Shown here: positions 1 through 11,590 of the stretch, piece by piece
How the letters are laid out: each line of letters begins with the position of its first letter
Position numbering within the stretch: position 1 is the first letter of the stretch
Source of the DNA: Ornithodoros turicata
Taxonomy: Eukaryota > Arthropoda > Arachnida > Ixodida > Argasidae
Assembly (NCBI RefSeq): GCF_037126465.1
Contig: NC_088210.1
Location: 9,942,011-10,006,010 of the forward strand
Direction: 5' to 3'
DNA length: 64,000 bases
Translations under genes and position numbers: made by a program
Notes under the pieces: model-generated
The model's database searches: none
Seen by the model: only the letters and a program-made list of their open reading frames with translations
Told to the model about the DNA's origin: nothing

Positions 1-1780
1 AATAATTAGATGATGACATCTCTGATATCAATTTTATATCAAGTGTTATTATCAATCAAAGTTGATCAAAATGTCATTTTGGCGTCTGGGACAGCCGTCT
101 GGACGAGGATTTGAGCAAACGCGCCGACCGTGGGTGCAACAGGGGAACGAGACCCGGGTCCGATACTCTGGGATATTAATTAATAATATACAGACTAAAT
201 AATTAGATGATGACATCTCTGATATCAATTTTATATCAAGTGTTATTATCAATCAAAGTTGATCAAAATGTCATTTTGGCGTCTGGGACGGCCGTCTGGA
301 CGAGATTTGAGCAAACGCGCCGACCGTGGGTGCAACAGGGGAACGAGACCAGGGTCCGATACTCTGGGATATTAATTAATAATATACAGACTAAATAATT
401 AGATGATGACATCTCTGATATCAATTTTATATCAAGTGTTATTATCAATCAAAGTTGATCAAAATGTCATTTTGGCGTCTGGGACGGCCGTCTGGACGAA
501 GATTTGAGCAAACGCGCCGACCGTGGGTGCAACAGGGGAACGAGACCAGGGTCCGATACTCTGGGATATTAATTAATAATATACAGACTAAATAATTAGA
601 TGATGACATCTCTGATATCAATTTTATATCAAGTGTTATTATCAATCAAAGTTGATCAAAATGTCATTTTGGCGTCTGGGACGGCCGTCTGGACGAAGAT
701 TTGAGCAAACGCGCCGACCGTGGGTGCAACAGGGGAACGAGACCAGGGTCCGATACTCTGGGATATTAATTAATAATATACAGACTAAATAATTAGATGA
801 TGACATCTCTGATATCAATTTTATATCAAGTGTTATTATCAATCAAAGTTGATCAAAATGTCATTTTGGCGTCTGGGACGGCCGTCTGGACGAAGATTTG
901 AGCAAACGCGCCGACCGTGGGTGCAACAGGGGAACGAGACCAGGGTCCGATACTCTGGGATATTAATTAATAATATACAGACTAAATAATTAGATGATGA
1001 CATCTCTGATATCAATTTTATATCGAGTGTTATTATCAATCAAAGTTGATCAAAATGTCATTTTGGCGTCTGGGACGGCCGTCTGGACGAAGATTTGAGC
1101 AAACGCGCCGACCGTGGGTGCAACAGGGGAACGAGACCCGGGTCCGATACTCTGGGATATTAATTAATAATATACAGACTAAATAATTAGATGATGACAT
1201 CTCTGATATCAATTTTATATCAAGTGTTATTATCAATCAAAGTTGATCAAAATGTCATTTTGGCGTCTGGGACGGCCGTCTGGACGAGGATTTGAGCAAA
1301 CGCGCCGACTGTGGGTGCAACAGGGGAACGAGACCAGGGTCCGATACTCTGGGATATTAATTAATAATATACAGACTAAATAATTAGATGATGACATCTC
1401 TGATATCAATTTTATATCAAGTGTTATTATCAATCAAAGTTGATCAAAATGTCATTTTGGCGTCTGGGACAGCCGTCTGGACGAGGATTTGAGCAAACGC
1501 GCCGACCGTGGGTGCAACAGGGGAACGAGACCCGGGCGCGATACTCTGGGATATTAATTAATAATATACAGACTAAATAATTAGATGATGACATCTCTGA
1601 TATCAATTTTATATCAAGTGTTATTATCAATCAAAGTTGATCAAAATGTCATTTTGGCGTCTGGGACAGCCGTCTGGACGAGGATTTGAGCAAACGCGCC
1701 GACCGTGGGTGCAACAGGGGAACGAGACCCGGGCCCGATACTCTGGGATATTAATTAATAATATACAGACTAAATAATTA
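1..1780. repeat. 197-bp tandem satellite, nine units
   Basis: Nine head-to-tail units begin at about 1, 198, 394, 591, 788, 985, 1182, 1379 and 1576; an eight-base stub of a tenth ends at 1780. Unit length is 197 bp, or 196 bp in unit 2, which lost one base near 302. Each unit has an AT-rich half (ATTAATTAATAATATACAG and TCAATTTTATATCAAGTG) and a GC-rich half (GTCTGGGACGGCCGTCTGG and CGCGCCGACCGTGGGTGC). Units differ at a handful of sites, mostly CpG-type changes (ACCCGGG versus ACCAGGG). Units 3 to 5 look identical, which suggests recent local amplification. The array runs off the left edge, so its full size is unknown. The minus-strand 66-codon frames in each unit are by-products of the repeat. 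Confidence 0.97.
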
Positions 1781-2085
1781 TATTAGCTAAGACCGGACAT
1801 TTGCTCACCCGTTCGATTTTACCATGAGCCCATCCTGACAGTTTCATAATTTATTTTCATCCTTACCACTGTGTCATCGTATAACGAATAATAAATTGTT
1901 ATATTCCTCAAATCAATTTTTTGAAATTTTTAGATGCACATGCATCGTCCAACAGCTGCTAAAAAACCAGCTTCAGTCTTCCTTCGATGGGGGTAATGGT
2001 AATTGTTGGGTTATAAGTTATAACTTAGTTTTAACAGACAATAATGACTCCCACGACGCAAGATATGATAATCTTAGATGCTGTC
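1781..2085. other. No recognisable feature
   Basis: AT-rich single-copy-looking sequence right of the satellite. The 70-codon plus-strand frame at 1896-2108 has no recognisable motif. Confidence 0.5.
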
Positions 2086-2155
2086 AGTCAACGACAACAA
2101 CAACATAGATGAATGAATGATGATGATGATGATGTGGTGCTGTCATTCATTGTAG
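2086..2155 (-). repeat. LINE 3' tail, minus strand
   Basis: Read on the minus strand, it holds a run of ATC/CAT triplets, CATTCATCTATG and a (GTT)n tail. The same order is seen at 61500-61550 after a LINE C-terminal coding region. It is a short 3'-end fragment with no coding sequence attached. Confidence 0.6.
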
Positions 2156-3562
2156 CCCTATATAGCCACAACTCGCTTTTCTTTGTTGTTTGAAGGTATT
2201 GAAGCAAAATTGCTTAGCGGGCATTCTGTGTGGCTCTGATTTTCCAAGAAAAAAGGAAATAAGGGGCAAAATCCTTCTAGTGCTCGCTATCTGTACAGAA
2301 GAACACCACATCACATCAGCACCGCTCCCTGAGGTATGAAGTACAAAATTCCTTTCCAAGGTTCACCGACCAGGAATATACGGATAATCTTCCTAGCGTC
2401 TCATCATATATAGTATGTAGCTGTTGAAGCATAAAAAAGAAATAAAGAAGAGTTCACGGCACCAAGTTTTCACGAAACGACCACGCTTATTTTTATACCG
2501 CGCTATTTTTATATACTTTCACACTTGTCAGTCACGCGAAATTTTCACCAGTTAAATCAGTTTGCTTCGCAACTATTAAAGCTATCTTTTGAGGTGAATG
2601 AACGACCAATAAATGCCCTGCGCTCCTGCTCAGCTTTTATTGATATATGCCATTACCAGTTGAGTCCTATCGTGCTTCTATACTTGTGCACATGTTTGAA
2701 TTATTTTACTATTAAGGAGCTTCAGATATGCTCGTGGTTGAAAACATGATGATCCCCCAAGCCACAACAAAGTGTGTTCTCCTGCAACAAACATTTCATA
2801 CTGTGCTACCAATCAAACACGACACATAACGATTTCGAACAACTGAGGGAAAAGAGGTACCGACGCCTCGGCTGGCCGTGCCCTTTGGTCTCTCTTGGCC
2901 ATTTCTCCTTGTTTACGACACTTGCGAAGACAACAGGTACGGAAGAAGCTTGGTTAGCATTTTTACGCCTTGAGCGTTTGGACGGTGAGACTACCACATT
3001 GATAATTGTACCACCTTTGTCGCGTGATTGAACGTGATCTGACAGGTATTTGAGATGTCATAAATTAATATAGTTGTCCGTATATTTTAAACTGACGCGG
3101 GAATCTTTGAAAACCGTGGTTGATTTCTCTGTTCTACTGTGGAAGAATGATTGAGGTTCTAGTACAAAGGCATTGCTCCTTCTATTTTATAGAATATAAT
3201 AGAGAAAGTCGCAACGTCACTGGTGGCATATGACGATGCATTTTGTATTTACAGCATTTTAAATATACCTCTATGACGTGGTCGACCCCGCTCACTTCTG
3301 GAATTCATTCACCCTGATTTTAATGTTCTTTTTGTTTCCCTTCTTCTTTGCGGTAGCAAATTAGTAAGTAAATTAGACGCAACAATGTTTTATTACAATT
3401 ATATGTGAAAGGCACAAGGCGTAGACAATTGTACTTTACACATGCTGTACGAGATTTATGTGCTTTTCACAAGTCATTGCAAATGCATGGCTATACCTCA
3501 GAACTATAAATAATATGGACATAATTTGATGGTTGAATTTTCCTCTGACGTACACTACCTAA
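2156..3562. other. No recognisable feature
   Basis: No TE ends, inverted repeats or coding motifs were recognised. Short frames at 2525-2749 and 2774-3031 lack any family resemblance. Confidence 0.45.
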
Positions 3563-3982
3563 AAATTTTTACAGGCCTTCCACGTGACAGAGATTGTAGC
3601 CCACTTTCCCCGCGTCCCAACTCCCAATGAAGGGAGAACAGGATGCACGGACAATGCCATTCTTAGGTTGAACACGACAACGGAGGAATGTCTGACTCGC
3701 CGCGAGAAGCAGTGCGACGAGTGAATTGGGGTCGGTTGAAATGAGCCGGTTGTTTCTTGCCAAAGGAACCGGGACGCGGAAGTTGAAATGAAGGAATTGT
3801 GCACCCCGCTGGAGAGTTTGCTCTGGAACCACAAAAAGGAAGCAGCAACCTTCTTCCCAAGTCTGCTGGACATACTTAACCCAGAGTTACATACACAAAG
3901 CAAAGGCATCCCAGGGGAATTGTTAGCTTGGTTTTCTGCAGTACAAGCTAGAAATTACAAGTGCGATGCAACAAAGGCGTGA
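3563..3982 (+). pseudogene. Exon-like decayed reading frame, unknown protein
   Basis: A pyrimidine-rich AATTTTTACAG that resembles a 3' splice site ends at 3574. The frame starting GCC at 3575 stays open for 49 codons, includes AFHVTEIVAHFPRVP and three cysteines, and ends at a TGA. The same frame resumes after a second TGA five codons later and continues for about 80 codons (MKELCTPLESLLWNHKKEA near 3788) to TGA at 3980-3982. One frame interrupted only by two close TGAs suggests a decayed exon or pseudogene. I do not recognise the protein. Selenocysteine readthrough is conceivable but nothing supports it. A chance open frame is the main alternative. Confidence 0.3.
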
Positions 3983-4773
3983 AATGTAGTATTTCAATGC
4001 TTTCAAATTCGTGGCCTGATACGGGCCAGAAAATTGAAGAGTCATGTGCACGTACGAAATTTGGTTTACATAGAGACGAACGTGCTTTTTGGTGTACTAT
4101 TATAGATTTAATACCTGATCTGCATGTGACAATTTTAATTTTTTAATATTTTGCGCCCCGTGTTCTAGTAGCTGCTCTAGAGATATTCATTTTTTATGGC
4201 CTTTTTCCAAGAGAAGATGAAGAATTGCTTTGTCATTTTGTAGTATTATCTTGCAGTGGGTATCTTCAAGGTACTGATAACTCAACTCAACTCATTTTAT
4301 TACAACAAACAATATGCAATTATGGTATTATGCAATTTGAACTCCATTTGTTGAGGACGGACTTGCCGGTTACAGCTTTGGTGTAAGCATTTGATTAGAG
4401 GTTATTTCCCTTGTATTCCAAAAAGCTTACCAAGTTACCATGTCCCGTTCCTGTGTTCTTGTTTCTATAAAAACTCTGCACCTTCCCGTGGCCTTTCAAG
4501 TTTGCATAAATGGAACAAAGGTCTTAAAGCATGAAATAAGCCGTTTTATCACATTATGGCCATCCCGGGTGTGATTGATTATGATGAACTATGTTAACAA
4601 TAATGCTGTCCGCAGTAAAGGAAACCCTATACACACAAAAAAAAAATGACTTGAGCGACAAAAGTAACACGTTTAATGCGCTCAGACTTGCACTACGCAT
4701 AGGTTCAATCAGTCAGCTTCTGCTCTCGAGTTAAGAAAACAAAAGATTGCGGTGAAACCACAGAAGCAGTATA
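3983..4773. other. No recognisable feature
   Basis: AT-rich sequence with short tracts such as CTCAACTCAACTCA near 4284. No coding or mobile signature was recognised. Confidence 0.45.
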
Positions 4774-4970
4774 CAGGGTGTTTGCTCCGTCCAGAAATCA
4801 TATTTAAAGCGAGCGATAAGAGAAAAGCAAGTGGTACTTTTCACAGGTACAGGTACTGCTTCACTATAGTAGCACCTGTTCCTTAGTCAAGTAGCTCAAA
4901 AATAGAGCTCGTTTCTCTTTTATCGCTCGCTTTAAATAAAGTTCCTGGACACGTCAGAGCAAACACCCTG
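4774..4970. mobile_element. 197-bp inverted-repeat MITE, TA target
   Basis: The termini are CAGGGTGTTTGCTC and its reverse complement GAGCAAACACCCTG. The inner arms also pair (TTTAAAGCGAGCGATAAGAG against CTCTTTTATCGCTCGCTTTA). TA flanks both ends (4772-4773 and 4971-4972). The architecture is a non-autonomous foldback of the TA-duplicating (Tc1/mariner-like) kind. No coding capacity. Confidence 0.85.
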
Positions 4971-5339
4971 TATAATTGTCAATCACGTAATTTATTATTT
5001 GAAATCATTTTATTATTTTAAGTCGCCGCAATAATTTTATGGCTAGCGAGTCTAACAGCTTTGGAGGGGCACCAGGTAATTCTATGTCGTTCTTTAGGTC
5101 TTGAAAGTACGCCGCCATCATCGAGGAAAAAGTATGTAGAAATACAAGGGGAATAACGTCTAATCAAATGCTTCCACCAAAGATGTAACAAATGGATTTC
5201 AAATGTCATAGTATCCGTACCCTGAGGATACCCTTTTCGAGATAATACTCACTCCAAAATGACAAAGCAATTCTTCATCTGCTCTTGAAAAAATAAATAA
5301 CAAATAAATATCTGTACAGCACCGACCAGAACCTGGGGG

Positions 5340-6735
5340 GTATCCGCCCATTTGGTCGAACGCCGTTTGATCGAATGCGTTTGATCGAACGCCGCTTAGT
5401 CGAAAGCCGTTTGATCGAAAGCCGGTTGATCGACGCCGTTTTTTTCGAAGGGAGTTAAAAGCTCGCAGTGTGTCCTTAGCACCTCTTTTTCTGTAACTTT
5501 TGACTCAAGCATACGGAGCAGGCAATCAGTGTCCTCTGCTTTTTTTCAGCTAAAGAGGGTAGACCACTGGTTATTTGCAGACCTTTGTCATTCACGAACA
5601 GCACTGCCTTCTGGCTTTTTACTCTCTCCCATCCGAAAGAAAAATAAAATTGAATTAAATTGAATTGAATAGGACAATGCGGAAGTATCCCGCGAACCAG
5701 TAGGACACATATTGAAGAAAACGGCCTCAAGTTGGGGGCAGCCGATAGTCTGTTCTTCTTCTGGGCACCCTTTTCATTGCTGGCGATAAATTTAAAGTGA
5801 ACGATCCGAAATGGGATAGTGATATGTGCGCGAAAGGCACTCTGTGAATGCTAAGAAGGAAATTTCGCCATAATATAAAATAAAGATATTGTATTAACAG
5901 CCATATCAGCCATCAGTTCAACCTGGTTTAGAGTATGCATCTGCAGTCTGAGATACCTACACATCCACGCCATGAAAAAAATAAATAAAATAAACAAAGG
6001 AATAAAACAAAAATATATTTAAAAAAAAAACAAAGTACAACGATCTGCTCCCCGGCTTATATCGTCTAGGTTTCGAAGGACTTCTTCGGTTACATGTATG
6101 TTGGAAGAACCAAATTTAGATTCACTTGCACATAGGCGCAAAGTAAATAAACTAAAGCACAACAAATAAGTAATGGTGATGTAGTAAACAGACTAAAACT
6201 GTTCTTTCTCCAAACCAATCGTCAGTTAACTACAAACATTAATAATACATTGTTAAAATTTGACCACGTTCGACGCGAATAAATCATTCAAAAATATTAT
6301 TTATTTATTTGTCAAAAGTGTTGATTATTTGACAACTTACATCAATTATTATTTGACAAAGTGTTGGGGGACTAGGAGTGAAAGGCATGTATGCCATGTT
6401 TAGTCACTATCTGTCAGAGAGGAAAACATCAAGTTGTCGAACGGGATAGGGTGAACAACTCAGGCCATCGAATCGCCTTCTGGATGCGAAAAAGTGCATT
6501 AGGATGAGGAATGTGTTTATGGGCAAGCGGATTACACAGAGTGAAATATTCCTTAGGATAACAGCATTTAGAACTGAAGCTTTCTTTTTTTCTTCTTCTT
6601 CTTTTCTGTTTCATCAACGATCCAAGCGAACCAATAAGAAAATCGACCAAACGACCGCTGCGGTTTCGATCAAACGGTGTTCGTTCAAATGGCTTTCGAC
6701 CAAATGTCCCGCGTTCGATCAAACGTTTCACGACG
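5340..6735. repeat. Tiled TTTGATCGAACGCCG-like motif blocks
   Basis: At 5350-5450 variants of TTTGATCGAA(C/A)GCCG follow one another about seven times. At 6635-6735 the reverse-oriented equivalents recur (TTCGATCAAACGG, TTCGACCAAATG). The two blocks oppose each other across about 1.2 kb, as subterminal arrays of one DNA element would. I could not define exact ends or a target duplication, so a single element is an inference. The RKPFERTPFDRNR-like peptide on the minus strand (6429-6731) is only a translation of the motif. Confidence 0.45.
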
Positions 6736-8525
6736 GCATCTGTTTCGGTTTTCTTTCTGTCCTCAGTGACGCACTAAAGAAGACGAGATGCTACGCTGAC
6801 ATCCTATTTGTCCTTGTATTATTGATGACTTCGATCAAAAGTGAACTGTTTTCACCTTTTGCATAGATTGACTTCATGCGAATAAAGTACACCTACTGCG
6901 CAGTAACTGATACTGCACTTTATAATTGGAGATAAAAAACAGATGATTATATTTGTCGTGTAATGACAAAATTTCTTCTAATTGTAACATTTGTTAGGAG
7001 CACAGCTGACAATACGGAATACACGCAGATATCGAAATTTCCCCGTATACTGTAGGGCGGTCAAGGCAGGACACCTGGTACCGAAACTAGAACCTTACTC
7101 TGAGACGAGCTTCCTTTTTTTTTGTTTTTTTTTTCTAAAACAGAACTCGCTAGGCTGTGACATATTCTCATTTTCTTATGGCGATGCTCACTAAACGATA
7201 GGGGCAATAAAGGTAACGCGCTTTTTTTTTAATTCACGGACACTGATATACCTCGTAGGTGAGCACGGAACATTTCTTTTTTCTCCCATAGCAGCTCGGA
7301 CTTTCTTTTTTACACATCATGCGCTATCAGTATCATTCAACAAAGTTCGTGAAATTTCAGTTTGGCAGTCCGAGAGAGACCTCGCAGACGATTTTGTCAA
7401 ATGCGACTTCTTTGCAGGGGGAAAACGACTGGCAAAATCTCAAAACACACGACGGGGCCAAGCTCTACTGGTTTTCACAGCTTTGTTTGTGTACTTGAAG
7501 ATCTAGGCCAGAAGAACACATTGTACTCCGTTGTGTGTATGGCAACGGGATTACCGACGGGGTATCGAAGATCACGAGGGAAAGGATAGGAAGAAAGGGG
7601 AAAAGAACATGAGGGAGAGTTGAAGGTGGATACGCCACGTGGTGCCACTTTCGTGAACTAATTCGGGGTGTCCGCCAATTCTGCTCATGCAAGTATATGC
7701 AGCTTCTGCTATACGAAGAGTAATGTGTTGCCATAGTCGTATTCATCCCCCGCATTCTTGAACATCTCCCCTGTGAGCTATCAGCCATCGAAGCAAGTCT
7801 GCAGTGCACGATGGAATTTATTAATGGAGGCTGTTTGCACACGGTACAATAAAATAATGGCGCAGCTTGAAACGTATACCGCGTGAAGCTGTTGTGGCGC
7901 AATCGTACGAAATTAGTTCGTTCAACGGCGTACGCCCCTGAAGGCTCTAACGTCACATTTTCTTTCCGTCCCAATCACGCTCATTGTTTACCAGAAAATC
8001 AAGATTGCGGGCAACATTGTGCCGAAGTAGACATCAACTTCGCAGTCAAGTACGGCGGCGTAAGTACACTGCATGCACGCAACACTGGGTTCAATGCAGC
8101 GATGTGTCTACCGTGCTCCGCGTCGAAACCGAAATTACACACACACACAAAAAAAAGAAAACAACATTGGACACAAGAACGCCAGTCCTGTCCGATTTTT
8201 AGCAATTTTGACAGTAAATTGATTTTTTTTTTAAAGAAACATCACGTGCGTGCTATGTTTGTTTATATTTATAAACAAGCTCTTAAATGACACCAACCAC
8301 GTATATATAGTAAAAAAAAAAAAATCCAGCGAACCAGTACGGAAATGTTAAGGGAAGGCTCTATAGTCCTGAGGAAGTTCCCTCAAGAACAAATATATGT
8401 GATGCTTTGCGGCGCCTTGAAAGGTGCGTTCGGTATGAAATCACGAAAACTATGAGGTAGCCTCGCTATGGTGTAAGAGAATATAAAGTGCATGACAACT
8501 ATTCGGCGATAGCGCGCCATGTGCT
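6736..8525. other. No recognisable feature
   Basis: Contains T-rich runs (7118-7134, 7221-7232, 8225-8232). The overlapping frames of 169 codons on minus (7465-7974) and 135 codons on plus (7883-8290) have no recognisable domain and low-complexity tails. I see no supportable gene. Confidence 0.45.
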
Positions 8526-8632
8526 ACATTCTAAAAACAGATGGTGGTGATGGTGTTGGTTGTGGTGGTAGTGGTGGTGGCGGTGAAAGGGTGGTGAATG
8601 CGCGTCCTGGGTCGACTTCTAAGGGACTGACT
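8526..8632 (-). mobile_element. SINE-A fragment, minus strand
   Basis: It contains the (GGT)n/(GGTGAT)n start, then GTGCGTCCTGGGCCGACTTC-like sequence and TAAGGGA, as in the 3' part of the minus-strand SINE-A copies at 24.8 and 48.5 kb. It is head-less and shorter than the complete copy (about 240 bp). Confidence 0.7.
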
Positions 8633-8762
8633 TCCCCGCATCGCACGCTCCTAGCCAACCATCATCCCGAGTGATACCCTTCCTTGCCCTGATATGCTGA
8701 AAAGTGGGGCGTACGCCATTTTTGTGGCATTATGCAGGTCATAACTGCCACACGTACGCTTC
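8633..8762. mobile_element. MITE-P fragment, divergent inner palindrome
   Basis: Begins with a damaged ACTTCCCCGCATCGCACGCTC block and continues to GGCGTACGCCATTTTTGTGGCA. It keeps only the left arm and centre. The GCCATTTTTGTGGCA centre links it to the copies at 58275-58541 and 62377-62465. Confidence 0.75.
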
Positions 8763-8799
8763 CCCCCCCCCTTTTTTTTTATCAGATAAAGAGTGAGTA

Positions 8800-9048
8800 C
8801 ACTCTTAAAAATGAACTTCACCACATAGCACGCTCCAAGCCAACCATTATCTCGAATGATATCGTTATCTTCCCTGATTTGCTGAAAACGGGAGGCGTAC
8901 GCCTTTTTTGTGACACTTATGCTGTTCATAATTGTCACAAAAAAGGCGTACGCCTCCCATTTTCAGCAAATCAGGGAAGATAACGATATCATCCGAGATG
9001 ATGGTTGGCTAGGAGCGTGCTATGCGGTGAAGTTCATTTTTAAGAGTG
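8800..9048. mobile_element. MITE-P, complete main-type copy (249 bp)
   Basis: Starts CACTCTTAAAAATGAACTTC, ends with its complement, and TA stands on both sides. The arms of about 110 bp are near-perfect reverse complements, meeting at GGCGTACGCC and the loop GTGACACTTATGCTGTTC. Non-autonomous and noncoding. It serves as a reference copy for the others in this window. Confidence 0.95.
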
Positions 9049-9050
9049 TA

Positions 9051-9118
9051 CGTTGTCATTCGGGATGACGGCTAGCTAGGAGCGTGCTATGCGGTGAAGC
9101 ACTTTTTTATTTAGAGTG
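9051..9118. mobile_element. MITE-P right-end fragment
   Basis: Begins two bases after the preceding copy and holds the right arm only (AGCTAGGAGCGTGCTATGCG) down to TTTAGAGTG. It may be the remainder of an older copy into which the 8800-9048 copy inserted. Confidence 0.8.
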
Positions 9119-9195
9119 AACAGTCATGCTGCGATTACAGGCCCTTGCCATAACGCGCACACACATAAGCTCTGGTTCCTGGAAAGAAAAGTGCG

Positions 9196-9692
9196 CAAAT
9201 TGTACTTCTCCAAATAAACTGACAGCATACAAATTAACGTCCACTTCTAGAATATGCAGCCACTTTGTGGGACCCATTTGCTCAAGTCCTAATAGATTGT
9301 CTGGAATCTGTCCAGAAGAAAGCGTTGCGTTTTGTATATATTCCGTACGGGAGGGATACCTTGGTAACATCGTTATATGAAGCATCAGACCTGCCATCTT
9401 TAGTTTGCCGCAGACAAGTGAGGTGTCTTCACTTTTTCCATAGTATTTTGCATGGTAAAAGCGGTCTTAAGTTCGAAGACTATCTTACATTCAATGAGAA
9501 ACGTAACACCAGGCAGAAACACGCTAACTTCATAAGTGAGTTTCGTTGCAGAAAGCAGTTGTTCAATTGTTCTGCTTTTTTTTTATTATTTTTTTTTTTC
9601 GTGCTACTCGCGAACGGAACAAGTTACCACCATACCTGACAAGCATTCCTAGCTCCGCAGCTTTTTCTAAGGCAGTTACGGACCAACTAAGC
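9196..9692 (+). pseudogene. LINE reverse transcriptase C-terminus, CR1/Jockey-like
   Basis: The plus-strand frame RPLLEYAATLWDPFAQVLID then VQKKALRFVYIPYGR matches the conserved region downstream of the RT in CR1/Jockey-type non-LTR retrotransposons as I know it (LEYA..VWDP, VQ..A.RF). After a T-rich insertion the frame shifts, and FRATRERNKLPPYLTSIPSS corresponds to the terminal PR..WN.LP block. At least two frameshifts (near 9240 and 9590) make it nonfunctional. An AT-rich (TTTA)n tail follows at 9700-9725. RT catalytic motifs are absent, so this is a 5'-truncated dead copy. Confidence 0.8.
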
Positions 9693-9725
9693 ATGTCAAA
9701 ATTTATTTATTTATTTAATTATTTA

Positions 9726-10443
9726 GAATACTTCTCACACTAAAAATGTCATGGAAGCGGTGACATGCAAAGTAACAGATCACACAAAGCACTTTGAACA
9801 AGGTCAATACATGATGCTAGTGAGTTACAATCAACAGCTTGCTGTTGCTAAATAATCCCAGGTGGTGATCGTAAGAGGAACAATAAACGAGTTCTTTAAA
9901 CAATTAGAAACGATAAGGCACAAGGTATTTAGTATGTTTGTTTCGAGAGCTTCCTCTATTCGTCGTTCCAGTGTATAATGATGGATCAATGCATGACTGA
10001 CCGTTAATGATGAACCAGAATGTCTTTAAACGCTGATGGGAACCTCTACCGGTTCGAGCAGCTGCGTGGGTTAATCATGGCGAGCGAATTTATTTAAAAA
10101 AACAAAACGAACTCCCTTTCTTTGAAGTCGCTTTAACTCAATTTTTGTGATAGTTGTTGGAAACCAAATCACAGAACCGGGGGTAATCAAAAAGGGAGCG
10201 GACGATGGCCTTGTATGCAATTAAGTTCTTTAAGTAGGCGATCACTTGTTGTCTCGTACGTTTTCGTTATGTTAGGCTCTTTGGCGAGCCACATGGATGC
10301 TGTGTACCTTTCTCTTCCTTGTGCTCTCTCTGCCTTGGCCGTCAATTGATGGCCGGCAGTATTTTCCAAATAAATAAATAACCCCATGCAGCACTGTCGT
10401 AGCATATTTGTGAAGTTCCTGACGGCCACCAGGTTGCTCTATA
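9726..10443. other. No recognisable feature
   Basis: Low-complexity A/T runs only. Frames at 10187-10596 on the minus strand lack recognisable motifs. Confidence 0.45.
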
Positions 10444-11503
10444 CACTCTAACAAAAAAAAAAGGAGTGAAATGGTGAGTAATTGCAGCTTCTAGTCCCCT
10501 AGACTGCAAGTACTCCCCATGACTGCAAATTGTCGGTGAACTTCGCAAATCGTCTTCCGAATGTAACAGTCTACATAAATATGCGCTCTCGGTCAATTTG
10601 ATGGCATAAGGCTATATAACTCAGCCAACTTAGAAATTTTTCATCCACCCAGAGTAAGAAGCAATAAGCGCCTCTTTCTCCGCAAATTGTGCCCTATATG
10701 TATGTCACAAGATTTTATATCACTCGATACATCAAGGTTGACGGTGTGTTTCCAAGTATATTTTCATTCATGCACATGAATTATCAGTGATGGCCACTAA
10801 CTACTTCTACTGTAGTTTAACTATAACTACTAACTACTTCGCGATGGAGTAGTTTAACTAGTAGTTCAACTACTTTTCAGGAGAGGTAGTTAAAACTACT
10901 TCTTTAACTACTGCAACATGTATTTTAACTACATCTATAACTACTTAACGTTGTCCATCAACACCAATCCCATTCTAAAGTGTTCTTGGACACCTAAATA
11001 TGAATCACAAGCAGTGATAAACGTGAAGATTTAGTACACATGCACGGCACAATTGATCTGCACCTCCGTTCTCATCAAACAAGCAACTCAAGGTAAAAGT
11101 CGGAAGCACAGTCGTTCCGTAAAGCTTGCGGCAAAATCGGAAGTATATAGTTGGCGCCTGCAGTAACCTACTGTAGTTAACTACTCGAAATAGTAGTTTA
11201 ACTAGTAGTTACCACTACATTTCTGCAAGTAGTTGATAACTACTTTTTAACTACAATCAGGTAGTTTAACTAGTAGTTTAATTACATGTAGTTAACTACC
11301 GGCCATCACTGTGAATTATGTACCTGATACTTCAAGCAGAGCGTGAAATGCAGTCTCCACTCTGTGACATTCATTTACTCCCTCGGATTTACTCCCGAAA
11401 GGGACTAATGTATGTGGCGATGCATTTAGTCCCCCAAAAGGAGTAACATTACTCTTTCTTTTCTTTTTTTTTTTTCTTAGAGTGATAGGAGCTTTCGGGT
11501 TAC
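10444..11503. mobile_element. Possible element with CACTCTAA(C/G)A8-12 ends, split by a hAT-like insertion
   Basis: The left end is CACTCTAAC followed by an A run and GGAGTGAAATGGTGAG, preceded by TA. The right end, reverse complemented, reads CACTCTAAG, an A run, then GAGTAATGTTACTCC. The element at 10785-11311 lies between them. The two ends may instead belong to different copies, because the inner sequences pair poorly. Confidence 0.35.
10785..11311. mobile_element. hAT-type MITE tiled with GTAGTTAAACTAC
   Basis: The terminal repeats are CAGTGATGGCC and GGCCATCACTG. The identical 8-bp flanks TGAATTAT at 10777-10784 and 11312-11319 are the target duplication length of the hAT superfamily. 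Both subterminal zones (10795-10950 and 11165-11300) are packed with variants of GTAGTTAAACTAC and TAACTAC, which are self-complementary. The 527-bp body has no coding frame, so it is non-autonomous. Confidence 0.93.
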
Positions 11504-11590
11504 TCTGTCTTCCAATGAGCCGGCGATTCTCTCCAGTTGCCACGGGTAGCATCATCAGGTTCCCTACATACGCGATCAAGATGTGCCGAT

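Noticed and set aside
52..1630. Eight near-identical minus-strand frames of 61-66 codons, each overlapping the next by four bases
   Set aside because: The 197-bp unit is not a multiple of three and each frame equals one unit plus four bases. They follow from the satellite, with no sign of protein constraint.
1..1780. CRISPR-like array of regular repeats
   Set aside because: Whole units repeat with no variable spacers, in clearly eukaryotic DNA.
6429..6731. Protein with RKPFERTPFDR-like repeats
   Set aside because: The peptide repeat is only the translation of a tiled DNA motif also present at 5350-5450 outside the frame.
7465..8290. Overlapping 169- and 135-codon frames on opposite strands
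   Set aside because: No domain, low-complexity ends, overlapping on both strands as expected by chance.
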